Origin: Sphingomonas sp. SORGH_AS_0879
GTDB lineage: Bacteria; Pseudomonadota; Alphaproteobacteria; Sphingomonadales; Sphingomonadaceae
DNA: 64,000 nt
Reading direction: 5' to 3'
Assembly: GCF_030819175.1 (NCBI RefSeq)
Contig: NZ_JAUTBJ010000002.1
Coordinates: 3,185,001-3,249,000, forward strand
The position numbers were made by a program, and so were the translations under genes. The notes under the pieces were generated by a model. It was not told the origin of the DNA. It was given only the letters and a program-made list of their open reading frames with translations, and did no database searches. The stretch's first letter is position 1; each line of letters starts with the position of its first letter. This document shows positions 1 through 9,317 of this stretch, one piece after another.

Positions 1-312
1 ATCGGGGCGATCCTGCCGCTGATGCCGACGACCATCTTCCTGATCCTGGCGGCGGCCTGCTTCGCGCGGTCCTCGCCCCGGTTGGAAGCGTGGCTGCTCG
101 ACCATCCGCGCTTCGGCCCGACCCTGCGGGCGTGGCGGCGGGACGGGGCGATCGGGGTCAGGGGCAAGACGATGGCGTGCGGCGGGATGGCGCTGGGCTA
201 TGGGCTGTTCTGGGCGACCGCCCGACCGCACTGGCCGCTCGCCTTATGCGTGGCTTTGATGATGGGCGGATGCGCGGCCTTCGTCCTCAGCCGTCCGACC
301 GCCCGCTACTGA
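1..312 (+). CDS. DUF454/YbaN-like inner-membrane protein, 5' truncated
   Basis: The frame is open from the first base of the window and ends at a TAG/TGA-type stop at 310-312, so the N-terminus lies upstream. The visible 103 residues match the DUF454 (YbaN) pattern. A Pro-rich start (LPLMPTT) is followed by a hydrophobic segment, the ACFARSSPRLEAWLLDHP block and a second and third hydrophobic stretch near the C-terminus. This family consists of small inner-membrane proteins of unknown biochemical role, usually about 120 residues long. The next gene starts 40 nt downstream on the same strand, but nothing in the sequence links their functions. The family assignment rests on recognising the conserved central block. 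Confidence 0.8.
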   Translation: MGAILPLMPTTIFLILAAACFARSSPRLEAWLLDHPRFGPTLRAWRRDGAIGVRGKTMACGGMALGYGLFWATARPHWPLALCVALMMGGCAAFVLSRPTARY

Positions 313-345
313 CCGGTTGCGCCCGATATACGAACCATTTATGAT

Positions 346-355
346 CCATATATGG
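346..355. promoter_or_regulatory. Palindrome CCATATATGG over the start of the ParD-like gene
   Basis: A perfect 10-bp palindrome overlaps the ATG at 352 of the ParD-like gene. It is flanked by GAT on the left and GTATC on the right, which extends the symmetry imperfectly. ParD-type antitoxins commonly repress their own promoter, so this is a plausible autoregulatory operator. Its short length and AT-rich composition make chance occurrence quite possible. Confidence 0.2.
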
Positions 356-558
356 GTATCGTAAAAATAGACGACGAACTGCACGAGGAAGTGCGCCGCG
401 CCAGCACCGTCATGTGCCGTTCGATCAACGCACAGGCCGAATTCTGGATGAAGATGGGGATGCTGGCGGAGGCGAACCCGACGCTGACCTTCCACCAGAT
501 CGTCCAGGCGCAGATGGCCGCCGCCGATGCCCCCCTGCCCCAGCCCCTCGTTGCCTGA
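352..558 (+). CDS. ParD-like antitoxin family protein
   Basis: This 68-residue protein fits the ParD-like antitoxin family (DUF3423). It has a short N-terminal strand (GIVKIDDELHEEVRRAS), then a helical segment with the typical RSINAQAEFWMKMG block and a C-terminal helix. The N-terminal half is expected to form a ribbon-helix-helix DNA-binding dimer. No ParE- or RelE-like toxin gene lies beside it. The next gene downstream is methionine aminopeptidase, which starts 1 nt after this stop codon, so the two are almost certainly co-transcribed. No clear Shine-Dalgarno precedes the ATG at 352. Whether it works as an antitoxin or only as a small transcriptional regulator cannot be told from sequence. 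Confidence 0.75.
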   Translation: MGIVKIDDELHEEVRRASTVMCRSINAQAEFWMKMGMLAEANPTLTFHQIVQAQMAAADAPLPQPLVA

Positions 559-559
559 C

Positions 560-1321
560 ATGGTCAAGACGGCGGAGGAACTGGCGCTGATGCGCGCGTC
601 CGGGCGGCTGCTGGCGCAGGTGTTCGAGATGCTGGATGGGCTGACGCTGGAGGGCATGTCGACCCTGGCGGTCAACGACCTGGTCGAGCGCTACATCACC
701 CACGACTTGGGCGCACGCCCCGCGAGCAAGGGGCAATATGGTTTCGCCTATGTGCTCAACAGCTCGATCAACCAGGTCGTCTGCCACGGCGTGCCGAGCG
801 CGGACGAGGTGATCCGGGACGGGGATATCGTCAATCTGGACATCACCCTGGAGAAGAACGGCTTCATCACCGATTCCAGCAAGACCTATATCGTCGGCGA
901 CGCATCGACCGACGCAAGACGGCTGGTCCGCGTCACTCGCGAGGCTATGTGGAAGGGCATCAGACAGGTCCGCCCCGGCGCACGTCTGGGCGATATCGGC
1001 GCGGCGATCGAGAAGCACGCCAAGGCGAACGGATACTCGGTGGTCCGCGACTATTGCGGCCACGGCATCGGGCGCGAGATGCACGAGGCGCCCAATGTGC
1101 TGCATTTCGGGCGACCGGGGACGGGTGAAGTCCTTCGCGAAGGTATGACCTTCACCATCGAGCCGATGATCAACCAGGGTACGCGCAGGGTCTCGACCTC
1201 GGAGGATGGCTGGACCGTGGTGACCGATGACGGGAAGCTGTCCGCCCAGTTCGAGCATACGGTGGCGGTGACGCGGAGCGGGGTGGACGTGTTGACGCTG
1301 CGGGCGGGGGAAATGGCTTAG
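560..1321 (+). CDS. map: Type I methionine aminopeptidase
   Basis: The 253-residue protein removes the initiator methionine from nascent proteins in the cytoplasm. All five metal ligands of the pita-bread fold are visible: D94 (NLDIT), D105 (ITDSSK), H168 (CGHGIG), E201 (FTIEP) and E232 (QFEHT). The substrate-binding histidine is H76 (VCHGVP). Length and motif spacing match the E. coli enzyme, with no N-terminal zinc-finger extension. I chose the ATG at 560 because the protein then begins VKTAEELALMR, as family members do. An upstream in-frame ATG at 527 would overlap the preceding gene and add residues foreign to the family. The gene begins 1 nt after the ParD-like stop codon, which indicates translational coupling. 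Confidence 0.95.
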   Translation: MVKTAEELALMRASGRLLAQVFEMLDGLTLEGMSTLAVNDLVERYITHDLGARPASKGQYGFAYVLNSSINQVVCHGVPSADEVIRDGDIVNLDITLEKNGFITDSSKTYIVGDASTDARRLVRVTREAMWKGIRQVRPGARLGDIGAAIEKHAKANGYSVVRDYCGHGIGREMHEAPNVLHFGRPGTGEVLREGMTFTIEPMINQGTRRVSTSEDGWTVVTDDGKLSAQFEHTVAVTRSGVDVLTLRAGEMA

Positions 1322-1326
1322 GAGGA

Positions 1327-1406
1327 CGTCATCCCAGCGGAGGCCGGGATTTTTCTCGGCTCGCATCCCGTCACCGGCAAAGGCTCCAGCCTGCGCTGGG
1401 GCGACG
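1327..1406. repeat. Palindromic intergenic repeat between map and kdpE
   Basis: The arm beginning CGTCATCCCAGCGGAGGC is repeated in inverted, imperfect form ending GCCTGCGCTGGGGCGACG. The two arms can fold into a long hairpin. It sits between the convergent ends of map and kdpE. Repeats of this kind (cccagcg-aggc arms) recur between genes in sphingomonad genomes as REP-like elements. This copy may also act as a bidirectional transcription stop. Confidence 0.55.
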
Positions 1407-1419
1407 GAGTCGGGGTGGA

Positions 1420-2103
1420 TCACCCCTCGACCCGCAACCGATATCCCACGCCCAGTTCGTTCGCGATGACGCTGCCCACCGGCTGGGGCGCTTCCAGCTT
1501 CTGGCGCAGGTTGCGGACGACGATGCGTAAGTAATCGATGCGCGGGTCTTCGTCCCCGCCCCAGGCGGCGTCGATGATCCTGTCATGCGTCACCACCCGC
1601 CCGGGATGGCGAGCCAGGACTGCCAGCACGTCATATTCCTTGCGGGTCAGATGCTGTTCCTCACCCCCGCGCGTGACGACCCGCCGGTCGAGGTCGATGG
1701 CAAGGTCGCCCGTGCGCACGACCGAGGGCGCGGCCTCCGCCGCACGGGCATGGCGTAGCGCCACCCGCAGCCGGGCGAGCAGTTCCTCGCTGTCGAACGG
1801 CTTGGTGACATAATCGTCAGCGCCCAGATCGAGCGCCGCCACCTTCTCTTCAGTAGCATCGCGCGCCGACACGACTAGGATCACCCGCGCAGGCCCACGC
1901 AGCAGCGGGATCAGGCTCAGTCCGTCGCGGTCGGGCAGACCCAGGTCGAGCAGCACCGCATCGGGGTGGTCCGCCGCCGTGCGTGCCAGCGCCTCGCGCC
2001 CATCGCGCGCCTCGACGACGACATGCCCCGCCTGTTCCAGCGTGTTGCGCAGCAGGCGACGGATCGCGACTTCATCGTCCACCACCAGGATCGTCGCGGG
2101 CAT
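1420..2103 (-). CDS. kdpE: KdpE response regulator of the Kdp potassium system
   Basis: This is a 227-residue OmpR/PhoB-type response regulator. The receiver domain spans about residues 4-115, with the acidic pair D9/D10, phospho-acceptor D53 (LLDLGLPDRDG) and the conserved Lys in DYVTKPF. A winged-helix DNA-binding domain follows (about 130-225), with the LTRKEYDVLAVLARHPG stretch and the YLRIVVRNLRQKLE recognition helix region. Its start overlaps the kdpD stop by 1 nt (TGATG), so it is translated with its cognate kinase. It is expected to activate the kdpFABC promoter under potassium limitation or osmotic stress. Confidence 0.95.
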   Translation of the reverse strand: MPATILVVDDEVAIRRLLRNTLEQAGHVVVEARDGREALARTAADHPDAVLLDLGLPDRDGLSLIPLLRGPARVILVVSARDATEEKVAALDLGADDYVTKPFDSEELLARLRVALRHARAAEAAPSVVRTGDLAIDLDRRVVTRGGEEQHLTRKEYDVLAVLARHPGRVVTHDRIIDAAWGGDEDPRIDYLRIVVRNLRQKLEAPQPVGSVIANELGVGYRLRVEG

Positions 2104-4769
2104 CAGGCCATTCCCTCCGGCGCGCCGTCGCGCATGATATGGTCGCGCGGGAAGCAGAGCGCGAACGCCGCGCCCTCGCCATCCTCGCGATTGCCCGCCT
2201 CTACGGTCAACCCCATGGCCTCGGCAAAGGCCTTGACGATGGCGAGGCCCAGGCCGGTGCCGCCCGCCACCCGGTCGGAGCCTTCCAGCCGCCGGAACGT
2301 CTCGAACACCTCCGCCTCGCGACCCGGCGGCAGGCCGGGGCCGTGGTCGAGGACCGACAGGCGCAACGTGCCGTGGCGGTGCCGCCCCTCAATCACGATC
2401 TCCGTCCCCGGATCGCCGTAACGCCCGGCATTGTCGAGCAGGTTGAGCAGGCAATGATGCAACAGCTGCGGATCGGCGCGGACCAAAGGCAGGTCGGGTG
2501 GCACGTCGAGCCGCACCGCATGGCCCTCCAGCGCACGGCGGGCATCATGCGCCGCGCCCGTCACCGCATCGCTCAGGTCGATCGCCTCGATCCTGAGTTT
2601 CAGCGCCCCCGCCTCGACACGGGCCATGTCGAGCAGATTGGCGACGAAACGGTTGAGCCGCGCCGCCTCCCCCTCGATGGTCGCGATCAGCTCGGGCTTC
2701 GCGCCCTGCCGCAATTGCGCCGCGGCCGCCATCACGGCGGTCAGCGGCGTGCGCAGGTCATGGCTGACCGAGGACAGCAGCGCGGCGCGTAAGCGATCGC
2801 GGGTGCGCACCGCATCCACGTCGCGCACCTCCGCCTCCAGCCGCAGCCGTTCGAGGATCAGCGCGGCCTGATCGATCAGCCCGGTCAGCAGCGGCAAACG
2901 GTCGGCACGCACCGGCTCGCCCCCCGCCTCGCGCGCCAGCCCAAGAACCGCCAGCGTTCGGTTGCCCGCCTTCAGCGGCTGGAACAGCCATTCGGAGGCC
3001 GCCAGCGTCGCCGATCCCTTGCCCGCGGGCGTGCCGGTGTCGAAGGCCCAGTGGGCGGCGGCCATCTCCATCGTCTCCAGCCGGTAATCGGGCTTGGTCG
3101 CCGCCTGTGCCGCCAGCCCGGCGGGCGACGGAGTGAGCAGCACCGCCTGCACCTCGAACAGCCGGGCAATGTCTTCGCAGATCACCCGCGACGCCTCGGC
3201 CGGGTCGGCCAGACCGCTCAGGCGGTGGAGAAAGCCCGCCAGCGTCGCATTGTCGCGCGCGCTCGCTGCCGCCAGATCGGCCTGCGCGCGGACCCGCGAG
3301 GTCAGCTGACTGGTCGCGATGGCGACGCCCAGCAGGACGAAGATCGAGATGATATTCTCGGGATTGCTGACGCTCAGCGTGCCGACGGGCGGCAGGAAGA
3401 AGAAGTTGTAGGCGAGGCTCGATGCGATCCCGGCGAACAGCCCGGTGCGCAATCCGTACAGGCTCGCCGCCGCCATGACCGGCAGCAGATAGAGGAGCGC
3501 GACATTGCCGAGGTCGAGGATATGGAACAGCGCGCTCGCCATGGCGGTGACGGCGACGACCGCCAGCAGGGTCAGTCCATAGCCGATGGGCGATCCCCAT
3601 TGCCCGCGCCGCTTCGCACGGTCGCTCTCGACGAGGGCCTCCCCGACCGGCAGGACGTGCACGGTGACGCCCGGCGTCTCGCGCACCAGCCGGTCGACGA
3701 CCGAGCCGTGGCGCAGCTCGAACCAGCGCGACCGCTTGGCCTTGCCGACCACGAGTTGCGTCGCGCGCGCGTCGGTCAGGAAGGCGCGGATGCCCTCGAC
3801 CACGCTCGGCGCGGGCACGGTCGCCACCGCCGCGCCGAGTTGCGTGGCCAGCGTCATTGTCGCGGCCAGCCGCCGGTGCTGCGCCTCGCCCAAAGTCGCA
3901 GTCCGAGGCGTGTCGATGAACAGGGCGGTCCAGGGCGCGCGCAAGGCATCGGCGGTGCGCTTGGCGGCGCGGACAAGTTCGTCGGCGCCGGGCAGTTCGC
4001 TGACCGCGACGACCAGCCGCTCGCCCGCCGCCCATTGGCCGCCGACGCCCAGTGAGCGCACATGGTCGAGCATCTGCGCATCGACCGCCTGCGCCGCCCG
4101 CCGCAGCGCCAGTTCGCGCAGGGCCGACAGGTTGGACTTGGAAAAGAAATGCGACAACGCCCGCGTCGCTTCCTGGGGGAGGTAGACCTTGCCCGCCTTC
4201 AACCGCTCGATCAGCTCGTCGGGGGGTATGTCGACCACCTCGATCTCGGCGGCCTCCAGGATGCGGTCGGGCACCGTCTCGCGCACCCGGACGCGGGTGA
4301 AGCTGGCGACGACGTCGTTCAGGCTTTCGACGTGCTGGATGTTCACCGTCGAATAGACGTCGATCCCCGCCGCCAGCAGTTCCTCGACATCCTGATAGCG
4401 TTTGGGATGGCGACTGCCCGGTGCATTGGTGTGGGCGAGTTCGTCGACCAGGGCGAGGCGGGGGGCGCGGGCGAGTACCGCATCCAGATCCATTTCATGA
4501 AGCGTCCGCCCTTCATAGGGGACGGCGCGGCGGGGCATGAGCTCCTGCCCGCGCACCAGCGCCTCAGTCTCGACCCGGCCATGCGTCTCGACCACCGCGA
4601 CCACGATATCCACGCCATCGCGTCGCCTTGCGGCCCCTTCGGACAGCATCTCGAACGTCTTGCCGACGCCGGGGGCGGCCCCGAGGAAGATTTTCAGGCG
4701 GCCGCGCCCCTCGCGCTCGGCGGCGCGCAGCAGGGCGTCGGGGTCGGGGCGCGGCTCGCCTGCCGTCAT
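2103..4769 (-). CDS. kdpD: KdpD sensor histidine kinase
   Basis: The 888-residue membrane kinase has the full KdpD order. An N-terminal KdpD domain carries the Walker A motif GAAPGVGKT at residues 30-38. A universal-stress-protein-like domain follows (about 245-365), then four closely spaced membrane segments (about 395-500, DUF4118 type) and a GAF-like region (about 520-645). Next come the HisKA domain, with phospho-acceptor H670 in SHDLRTPLTA, and the ATPase domain with LLDNAGRYG and GTGLGLAIV. The start overlaps the kdpC stop as ATGA, and the stop overlaps kdpE by 1 nt. Family knowledge: it senses potassium supply and turgor and phosphorylates KdpE. Confidence 0.95.
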   Translation of the reverse strand: MTAGEPRPDPDALLRAAEREGRGRLKIFLGAAPGVGKTFEMLSEGAARRRDGVDIVVAVVETHGRVETEALVRGQELMPRRAVPYEGRTLHEMDLDAVLARAPRLALVDELAHTNAPGSRHPKRYQDVEELLAAGIDVYSTVNIQHVESLNDVVASFTRVRVRETVPDRILEAAEIEVVDIPPDELIERLKAGKVYLPQEATRALSHFFSKSNLSALRELALRRAAQAVDAQMLDHVRSLGVGGQWAAGERLVVAVSELPGADELVRAAKRTADALRAPWTALFIDTPRTATLGEAQHRRLAATMTLATQLGAAVATVPAPSVVEGIRAFLTDARATQLVVGKAKRSRWFELRHGSVVDRLVRETPGVTVHVLPVGEALVESDRAKRRGQWGSPIGYGLTLLAVVAVTAMASALFHILDLGNVALLYLLPVMAAASLYGLRTGLFAGIASSLAYNFFFLPPVGTLSVSNPENIISIFVLLGVAIATSQLTSRVRAQADLAAASARDNATLAGFLHRLSGLADPAEASRVICEDIARLFEVQAVLLTPSPAGLAAQAATKPDYRLETMEMAAAHWAFDTGTPAGKGSATLAASEWLFQPLKAGNRTLAVLGLAREAGGEPVRADRLPLLTGLIDQAALILERLRLEAEVRDVDAVRTRDRLRAALLSSVSHDLRTPLTAVMAAAAQLRQGAKPELIATIEGEAARLNRFVANLLDMARVEAGALKLRIEAIDLSDAVTGAAHDARRALEGHAVRLDVPPDLPLVRADPQLLHHCLLNLLDNAGRYGDPGTEIVIEGRHRHGTLRLSVLDHGPGLPPGREAEVFETFRRLEGSDRVAGGTGLGLAIVKAFAEAMGLTVEAGNREDGEGAAFALCFPRDHIMRDGAPEGMA

Positions 4770-5338
4770 CGCGCGGGTATGGCGTCCAGCGCGCGGTTGA
4801 GGGCCAGGACGTTGACGTGGGGGTCGCCCAGCACCGAATCCTCGGTCTTGGCGACGACCAGCGCGCGGACCTGCTCCACGCCCAGGCCACGGACGCGGGC
4901 GACCCGCGCCACCTGCGCTAGCGCCGCTTCGGGCGACAGGTCGGGGTCGAGGCCCGAGCCGCTGGTGGTGACCAGGTCGGCGGGCATCGGGCCCATCACG
5001 CCCTCGGCCCGGCGCTTGGCGACATCCGCCTTCACCCGATCGACCAGTACCTGCGACGTCGACCCCAGGTTCGAGCCGGACGAGGCGAGCCCGTCATAGC
5101 CCTTGCCCGCCGCCGAGGGCCGCGTCTGGAAATAGCGATCGCTGACAAAGGCCTGGCCCACGACTTCGGAGCCGATGACGCGACCGCCGACTTTCACCAA
5201 GCTGCCACCCGCCTGATGCGGGAACAGTGCCTGGCCGATCCCGGTCATTGCCAGCGGATAGGCGATCCCGAGAAGCGCGGCGAACAGGATCGTCATCACG
5301 ATCGCGGGCCGAAAGGCGGAGGTGAAATCCTTACCCAT
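4766..5338 (-). CDS. kdpC: KdpC, potassium-transporting ATPase subunit C
   Basis: The 190-residue protein has one N-terminal membrane helix (about residues 10-32, AIVMTILFAALLGIAYPLAM) followed by a periplasmic domain. Typical KdpC blocks are visible: SEVVGQAFVSDRYFQTRPSA and, near the end, DPDLSPEAALAQVARVA with LVAKTEDSVLGDPHVNVLAL. KdpC stabilises the KdpA-KdpB complex. The gene begins 12 nt after the kdpB stop, and its stop overlaps the kdpD start by 4 nt. Confidence 0.95.
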   Translation of the reverse strand: MGKDFTSAFRPAIVMTILFAALLGIAYPLAMTGIGQALFPHQAGGSLVKVGGRVIGSEVVGQAFVSDRYFQTRPSAAGKGYDGLASSGSNLGSTSQVLVDRVKADVAKRRAEGVMGPMPADLVTTSGSGLDPDLSPEAALAQVARVARVRGLGVEQVRALVVAKTEDSVLGDPHVNVLALNRALDAIPAR

Positions 5339-5350
5339 GATGTGAACTCC

Positions 5351-7387
5351 TTATGCGAGGCCGAGGCCACCGACCACAAGGTCGATGATCTTGATGCCGA
5401 CGAACGGCGCGATCAGGCCGCCCAGGCCATAGACGGCGAGGTTGCGGGCGAGCAGCGGCCCCGCCCCCATCGGCTTGTAGGCGACGCCCTTCAGCGCCAG
5501 CGGCACGAGCAGCGGGATGATCAGCGCGTTGAAGATGATGGCGCTCAGGATCGCCGATTGCGGCGTCGCCAGACCCATGACGTTCAGCACGCCGAGACCC
5601 GGATAGAGCGCCACGAACATCGCCGGGATGATCGCGAAATACTTCGCCACGTCATTTGCGACCGAGAAGGTCGTCAGCGCGCCGCGCGTCATCAGCAACT
5701 GCTTGCCGAGGCCGACGACTTCGATCAACTTGGTCGGATCGCTGTCCAGATCGACCATGTTGCCCGCCTCGCGCGCGGCCTGGGTGCCGGTGTTCATCGC
5801 GACGCCGACATCCGCCTGCGCCAGGGCCGGCGCATCGTTGGTGCCGTCACCGCACATCGCGACCAGCTTGCCGCCCTGCTGCTCCTGGCGGATCAGCGCC
5901 AGCTTGTCCTCCGGCGTCGCCTGGGCGAGGAAGTCGTCCACGCCCGCCTCGGCGGCGATGGCGGCGGCGGTCAGGGGGTTGTCGCCGGTGATCATCACTG
6001 TGCGGATGCCCATGCGACGCAGTTCGCCGAAGCGCTCGCGGATGCCCGCCTTGACCACATCCTTCAGGAAGATGGCGCCGAGCAACCGGCCATTTTCCGC
6101 CACCGCCAGCGGGGTGCCGCCCGCCCGCGCGATCTCGTCGGTGATGCGACGCAGCTGGGTCGCCGCCGCCGTCTCACCCGCGCCCGGATGGGCGCGCAGG
6201 ATCGAGTCGACCGCGCCCTTCTGGATCAGCCGATCGCCGATCCTCACGCCAGAGATACGGGTCTGGGCGGTGAAGGGGATGATCTCCGCATCGGCGGGCA
6301 GGCTGGTGATCGAGACCTTGAACTGCTCGCGCGCCAACACGACGATCGAACGGCCCTCGGGAGTTTCGTCGGCCAGGCTCGCCATCAGCGCCGCTTCGGC
6401 CAGCGCATCGACATCCGAGCCACCGACGGCGCGGAACTCGCTCGCCTGACGGTCGCCGATGGTGATGGTGCCCGTCTTGTCGAGCAGCAGCACGTCGACG
6501 TCACCCGCCGCCTCGACCGCACGGCCCGACTTGGCGAGCACGTTGAACCGGACCAGACGGTCCATGCCCGCGATGCCGATCGCCGACAGGAGTGCCGCGA
6601 TGGTCGTCGGGATCAGGGTGATGAGCAGCGCCGCCAGGATCGCCACCGGGATGCTGCCACCAGCGAAGGAGGCGAAGCCCGGAATGGTGCCGACCGCGAT
6701 CAGGAAGATGATGGTCAGGCCGACGAGCAGGATGGTGAGCGCCACCTCGTTCGGGGTCTTCTGACGCTCGGCGCCCTCGACCAGCGCGATCATGCGGTCG
6801 AGGAAGCCCTGGCCCGGATTGACGGTGACGCGCACCCGGATCTCGTCCGAGATGACGCGCGTGCCCGCCGTCACCGCCGAGCGGTCGCCGCCCGCCTCGC
6901 GGATGACGGGCGCGCTCTCGCCGGTGATCGCGGCTTCGTTGACCGAGGCGACGCCCGCGACGACTTCGCCGTCCGAGGGGATCAGGTCGCCGGTCTCGAC
7001 CAGCACCACGTCGCCGATCTTCAGCGCGCTGGCGGGGACATTCTCCCAGTCCTGCCCAGCGCCCTTCAACCGCTTGGCGGTCAGCTCGGCCTTGGCGGCG
7101 CGCAAGCTGGCCGCCTGTGCCTTGCCACGGCCCTCGGCCAGCGCCTCGGCAAAGGTGCCGAACAACACGGTCAGCCACAGCCAGACGACCAGTTGCAGCT
7201 TGAAGCCGGTGGTCAGCCCGTCATGCCCGACGACGAGCAGGACGGTCAGAAGTGCTGCGACTACGGCGGTCACGAACATCACCGGATTGCGGATCAGCTC
7301 GCGCGGATTGAGTTTGACGAACGACGCCTTGATCGCCGGGAGCACCAGCTCGGCGGTGAACAGGCTCTTGGTGGGGGAATGGGCCAT
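5351..7387 (-). CDS. kdpB: KdpB, P-type ATPase subunit of the potassium pump
   Basis: The 678-residue P-type ATPase couples ATP hydrolysis to high-affinity potassium uptake. The phosphorylated aspartate is D303 in [10 protein letters not shown]. The actuator-domain TGES motif ([10 protein letters not shown]) and the hinge motif [11 protein letters not shown] are intact, and membrane segments lie before, between and after these domains as in the family. It begins 15 nt after the kdpA stop and is followed by kdpC after 12 nt. No sign of degradation is seen. Confidence 0.97.
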   Translation of the reverse strand: MAHSPTKSLFTAELVLPAIKASFVKLNPRELIRNPVMFVTAVVAALLTVLLVVGHDGLTTGFKLQLVVWLWLTVLFGTFAEALAEGRGKAQAASLRAAKAELTAKRLKGAGQDWENVPASALKIGDVVLVETGDLIPSDGEVVAGVASVNEAAITGESAPVIREAGGDRSAVTAGTRVISDEIRVRVTVNPGQGFLDRMIALVEGAERQKTPNEVALTILLVGLTIIFLIAVGTIPGFASFAGGSIPVAILAALLITLIPTTIAALLSAIGIAGMDRLVRFNVLAKSGRAVEAAGDVDVLLLDKTGTITIGDRQASEFRAVGGSDVDALAEAALMASLADETPEGRSIVVLAREQFKVSITSLPADAEIIPFTAQTRISGVRIGDRLIQKGAVDSILRAHPGAGETAAATQLRRITDEIARAGGTPLAVAENGRLLGAIFLKDVVKAGIRERFGELRRMGIRTVMITGDNPLTAAAIAAEAGVDDFLAQATPEDKLALIRQEQQGGKLVAMCGDGTNDAPALAQADVGVAMNTGTQAAREAGNMVDLDSDPTKLIEVVGLGKQLLMTRGALTTFSVANDVAKYFAIIPAMFVALYPGLGVLNVMGLATPQSAILSAIIFNALIIPLLVPLALKGVAYKPMGAGPLLARNLAVYGLGGLIAPFVGIKIIDLVVGGLGLA

Positions 7388-7402
7388 GACAGGCGCTCCC
7401 GA

Positions 7403-9106
7403 TCAGAAGAGTTGACCGCGGATCATCGCAAGATGATCGGCGATGGGACCAAGGGCGAGGCTCGGCAGGAAGGTCAGGCCGCCCAGCACCAGCACGATGC
7501 CGACGAGCAGACCGATCCACAGCACACCCGTGGTCGGGAAGGAGCCAGCCGAGGCGGGGACATGCTTCTTCGCCGCCAGGCTGCCCGCGATCGCGAGCAT
7601 CGGCACGATGATGAAGAAGCGGCCCACCCACATGGCCACGCCCAGCAGCCCGTCATACCAGGGGGTCGAGGCGGTCAGACCCGCAAAGGCCGATCCGTTG
7701 TTCGCGACCGCGCTGGTGAAGGCATAGAGGATCTCGCCGAAGCCATGCGGCCCCTTGTTGAGCGGCCCTGCGAGGCCTTGCTGGGTCACGCACGACAGAG
7801 CGGTCAGCCCCAGAATGAACAGCGGCAGGACAGCGATGGCGAGGACGGCCAGCTTGACCTCGCGGGCTTCAATCTTCTTGCCGACATATTCGGGGGTGCG
7901 TCCGACCATGAGGCCAGCGACGAACACCGCCAGGATGGCGAACAGCAGGAAGCCATAGATGCCCGCACCCACGCCGCCAATCACGACCTCGCCCAGCTGC
8001 ATGTTGAACAGCGGGATCAGGCCGCCCAGCGCGGTGAAGCTGTCATGCATCGCATTGACCGCGCCGCACGACGCCGCCGTGGTGACGGCCGCAAACAGGG
8101 CCGAGGCGGCGATGCCGAAGCGCACTTCCTTGCCCTCCATATTGCCACCCGCCACGCCCAGCTGGTGCAGCACGGGGTTGCCCGCCGCCTCCGCCCAGTA
8201 ACAGACGGCCACGCCGCCCAGGAACAGCAGGATCATCGCGGACAGGATCGCCCAGCCCTGGCGCGTGTTGCCGACCGCCTTGCCGAAGCACCAGGTCAGG
8301 CCGAAGCCAATCATGAAGATCGACAGCATCTGGACGAAGTTGGTCAGCGCGGTCGGGTTCTCGAACGGGTGCGCGCTGTTGGCGTTGAAGAAACCCCCGC
8401 CATTGGTGCCGAGCATCTTGATCGCTTCCTGGCTGGCCACTGGACCCAGCAGGATCGACTGGCGCACGCCCCCCAGCGTGTCGACGCTGACGACACCGGC
8501 CATGGTCTGCGGCACGCCGCTGGCGATCAGGAAAACGGTGTAGACGATGCAGATCGGCAGCAGCAGGTACAGGGTGATGCGCGTCACATCGGCCCAGAAA
8601 TTGCCGAGATTCTTGGTCTCACGCCCCGCAAAACCCCGGAACAGCGCGAAGGCCAGCGCGATGCCGGTCGCCGCCGACAGGAAATTGTGGATGGTCAGGC
8701 CCAGCATCTGCGACAGGTTCGACATGGTCGACTCGCCGCCATAGCTTTGCCAGTTGGTGTTGGTGGTGAAGCTGATCGCGGTGTTGAACGCCAGATGCGG
8801 GGTCAGCCCGGCCAGCCCCTGCGGATTGCCCGGCAGGTAATATTGCAGGCGCAGCACCGCATAGGTGAAGACCATCAACGCGACGTTGAAGATCAGCATG
8901 TGCAGCGCATAACGCCGCCAACCCTGCTGCGCTTGCGGATCGATGCCCGACAGCGTGTAGAAGCCGCGCTCGACCGGGCCAAGCACGACATGAAGGGGTG
9001 TGCGCCGCCCCTCGTACAGCGCGAACAGCCACGCGCCGACCGGCTTGGTCAGCGCGAGCAGGATCGCGACGAAGCCCAGGATCAGGGCCCATCCTTGAAG
9101 CGTCAT
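7403..9106 (-). CDS. kdpA: KdpA, potassium-binding channel-like subunit
   Basis: The 567-residue polytopic membrane protein forms the potassium-selective pore of the Kdp pump. Its pseudo-fourfold selectivity-filter loops are visible as [28 protein letters not shown] and [10 protein letters not shown]. Length agrees with the family (about 560). The start at 9106 is preceded by a purine-rich GGGGGCGG ribosome site, and it lies 12 nt after the kdpF stop, so it belongs to the same transcript. Confidence 0.97.
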   Translation of the reverse strand: MTLQGWALILGFVAILLALTKPVGAWLFALYEGRRTPLHVVLGPVERGFYTLSGIDPQAQQGWRRYALHMLIFNVALMVFTYAVLRLQYYLPGNPQGLAGLTPHLAFNTAISFTTNTNWQSYGGESTMSNLSQMLGLTIHNFLSAATGIALAFALFRGFAGRETKNLGNFWADVTRITLYLLLPICIVYTVFLIASGVPQTMAGVVSVDTLGGVRQSILLGPVASQEAIKMLGTNGGGFFNANSAHPFENPTALTNFVQMLSIFMIGFGLTWCFGKAVGNTRQGWAILSAMILLFLGGVAVCYWAEAAGNPVLHQLGVAGGNMEGKEVRFGIAASALFAAVTTAASCGAVNAMHDSFTALGGLIPLFNMQLGEVVIGGVGAGIYGFLLFAILAVFVAGLMVGRTPEYVGKKIEAREVKLAVLAIAVLPLFILGLTALSCVTQQGLAGPLNKGPHGFGEILYAFTSAVANNGSAFAGLTASTPWYDGLLGVAMWVGRFFIIVPMLAIAGSLAAKKHVPASAGSFPTTGVLWIGLLVGIVLVLGGLTFLPSLALGPIADHLAMIRGQLF

Positions 9107-9118
9107 GATGCCGCCCCC

Positions 9119-9208
9119 TTAGAAGCGTTCGGGGCGGATCAGCACCGCCACCAGATAGACGAGAAGGCCAAGCGCGGTCAGCGCCGCCAGCCAGAGGTCG
9201 AGGGTCAT
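9119..9208 (-). CDS. kdpF: KdpF, small stabilising subunit of the Kdp pump
   Basis: This 29-codon reading frame encodes a single hydrophobic helix and ends VLIRPERF. The pattern TALGLLVYLVAVLIRPERF matches KdpF, whose E. coli form also ends with LVYALINAEAF. A GAGGGG ribosome-binding site lies 8 nt upstream of the ATG. It sits immediately before kdpA, where kdpF belongs. KdpF is a one-helix lipid-facing subunit that stabilises the KdpABC complex. Confidence 0.9.
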   Translation of the reverse strand: MTLDLWLAALTALGLLVYLVAVLIRPERF

Positions 9209-9221
9209 GGTCTCAGCCCCC

Positions 9222-9305
9222 TCACGCGTGGTCGCAGAGCCGGGCATAGGCGAGCGTCGCCGCCACCAGCCCGGCCATGGCCAGCAACCAGATCAGATCG
9301 TCCAT
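9222..9305 (-). CDS. 27-residue single-helix membrane protein upstream of kdpF
   Basis: A 27-residue reading frame begins MDDLIWLLAMAGLVAATLA and ends YARLCDHA. It is one hydrophobic helix with a short polar tail. The ribosome site GAGGAG lies about 7 nt before the ATG and overlaps the stop codon of the upstream porin. Its own stop is 13 nt before kdpF, whose ribosome site lies in that gap. The good ribosome site and tight spacing on both sides argue that it is translated as part of the kdp transcript. I do not recognise a named family. A second KdpF-like helper peptide is one possibility, but that is inference. Confidence 0.6.
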   Translation of the reverse strand: MDDLIWLLAMAGLVAATLAYARLCDHA

Positions 9306-9317
9306 GTGCGATGCTCC

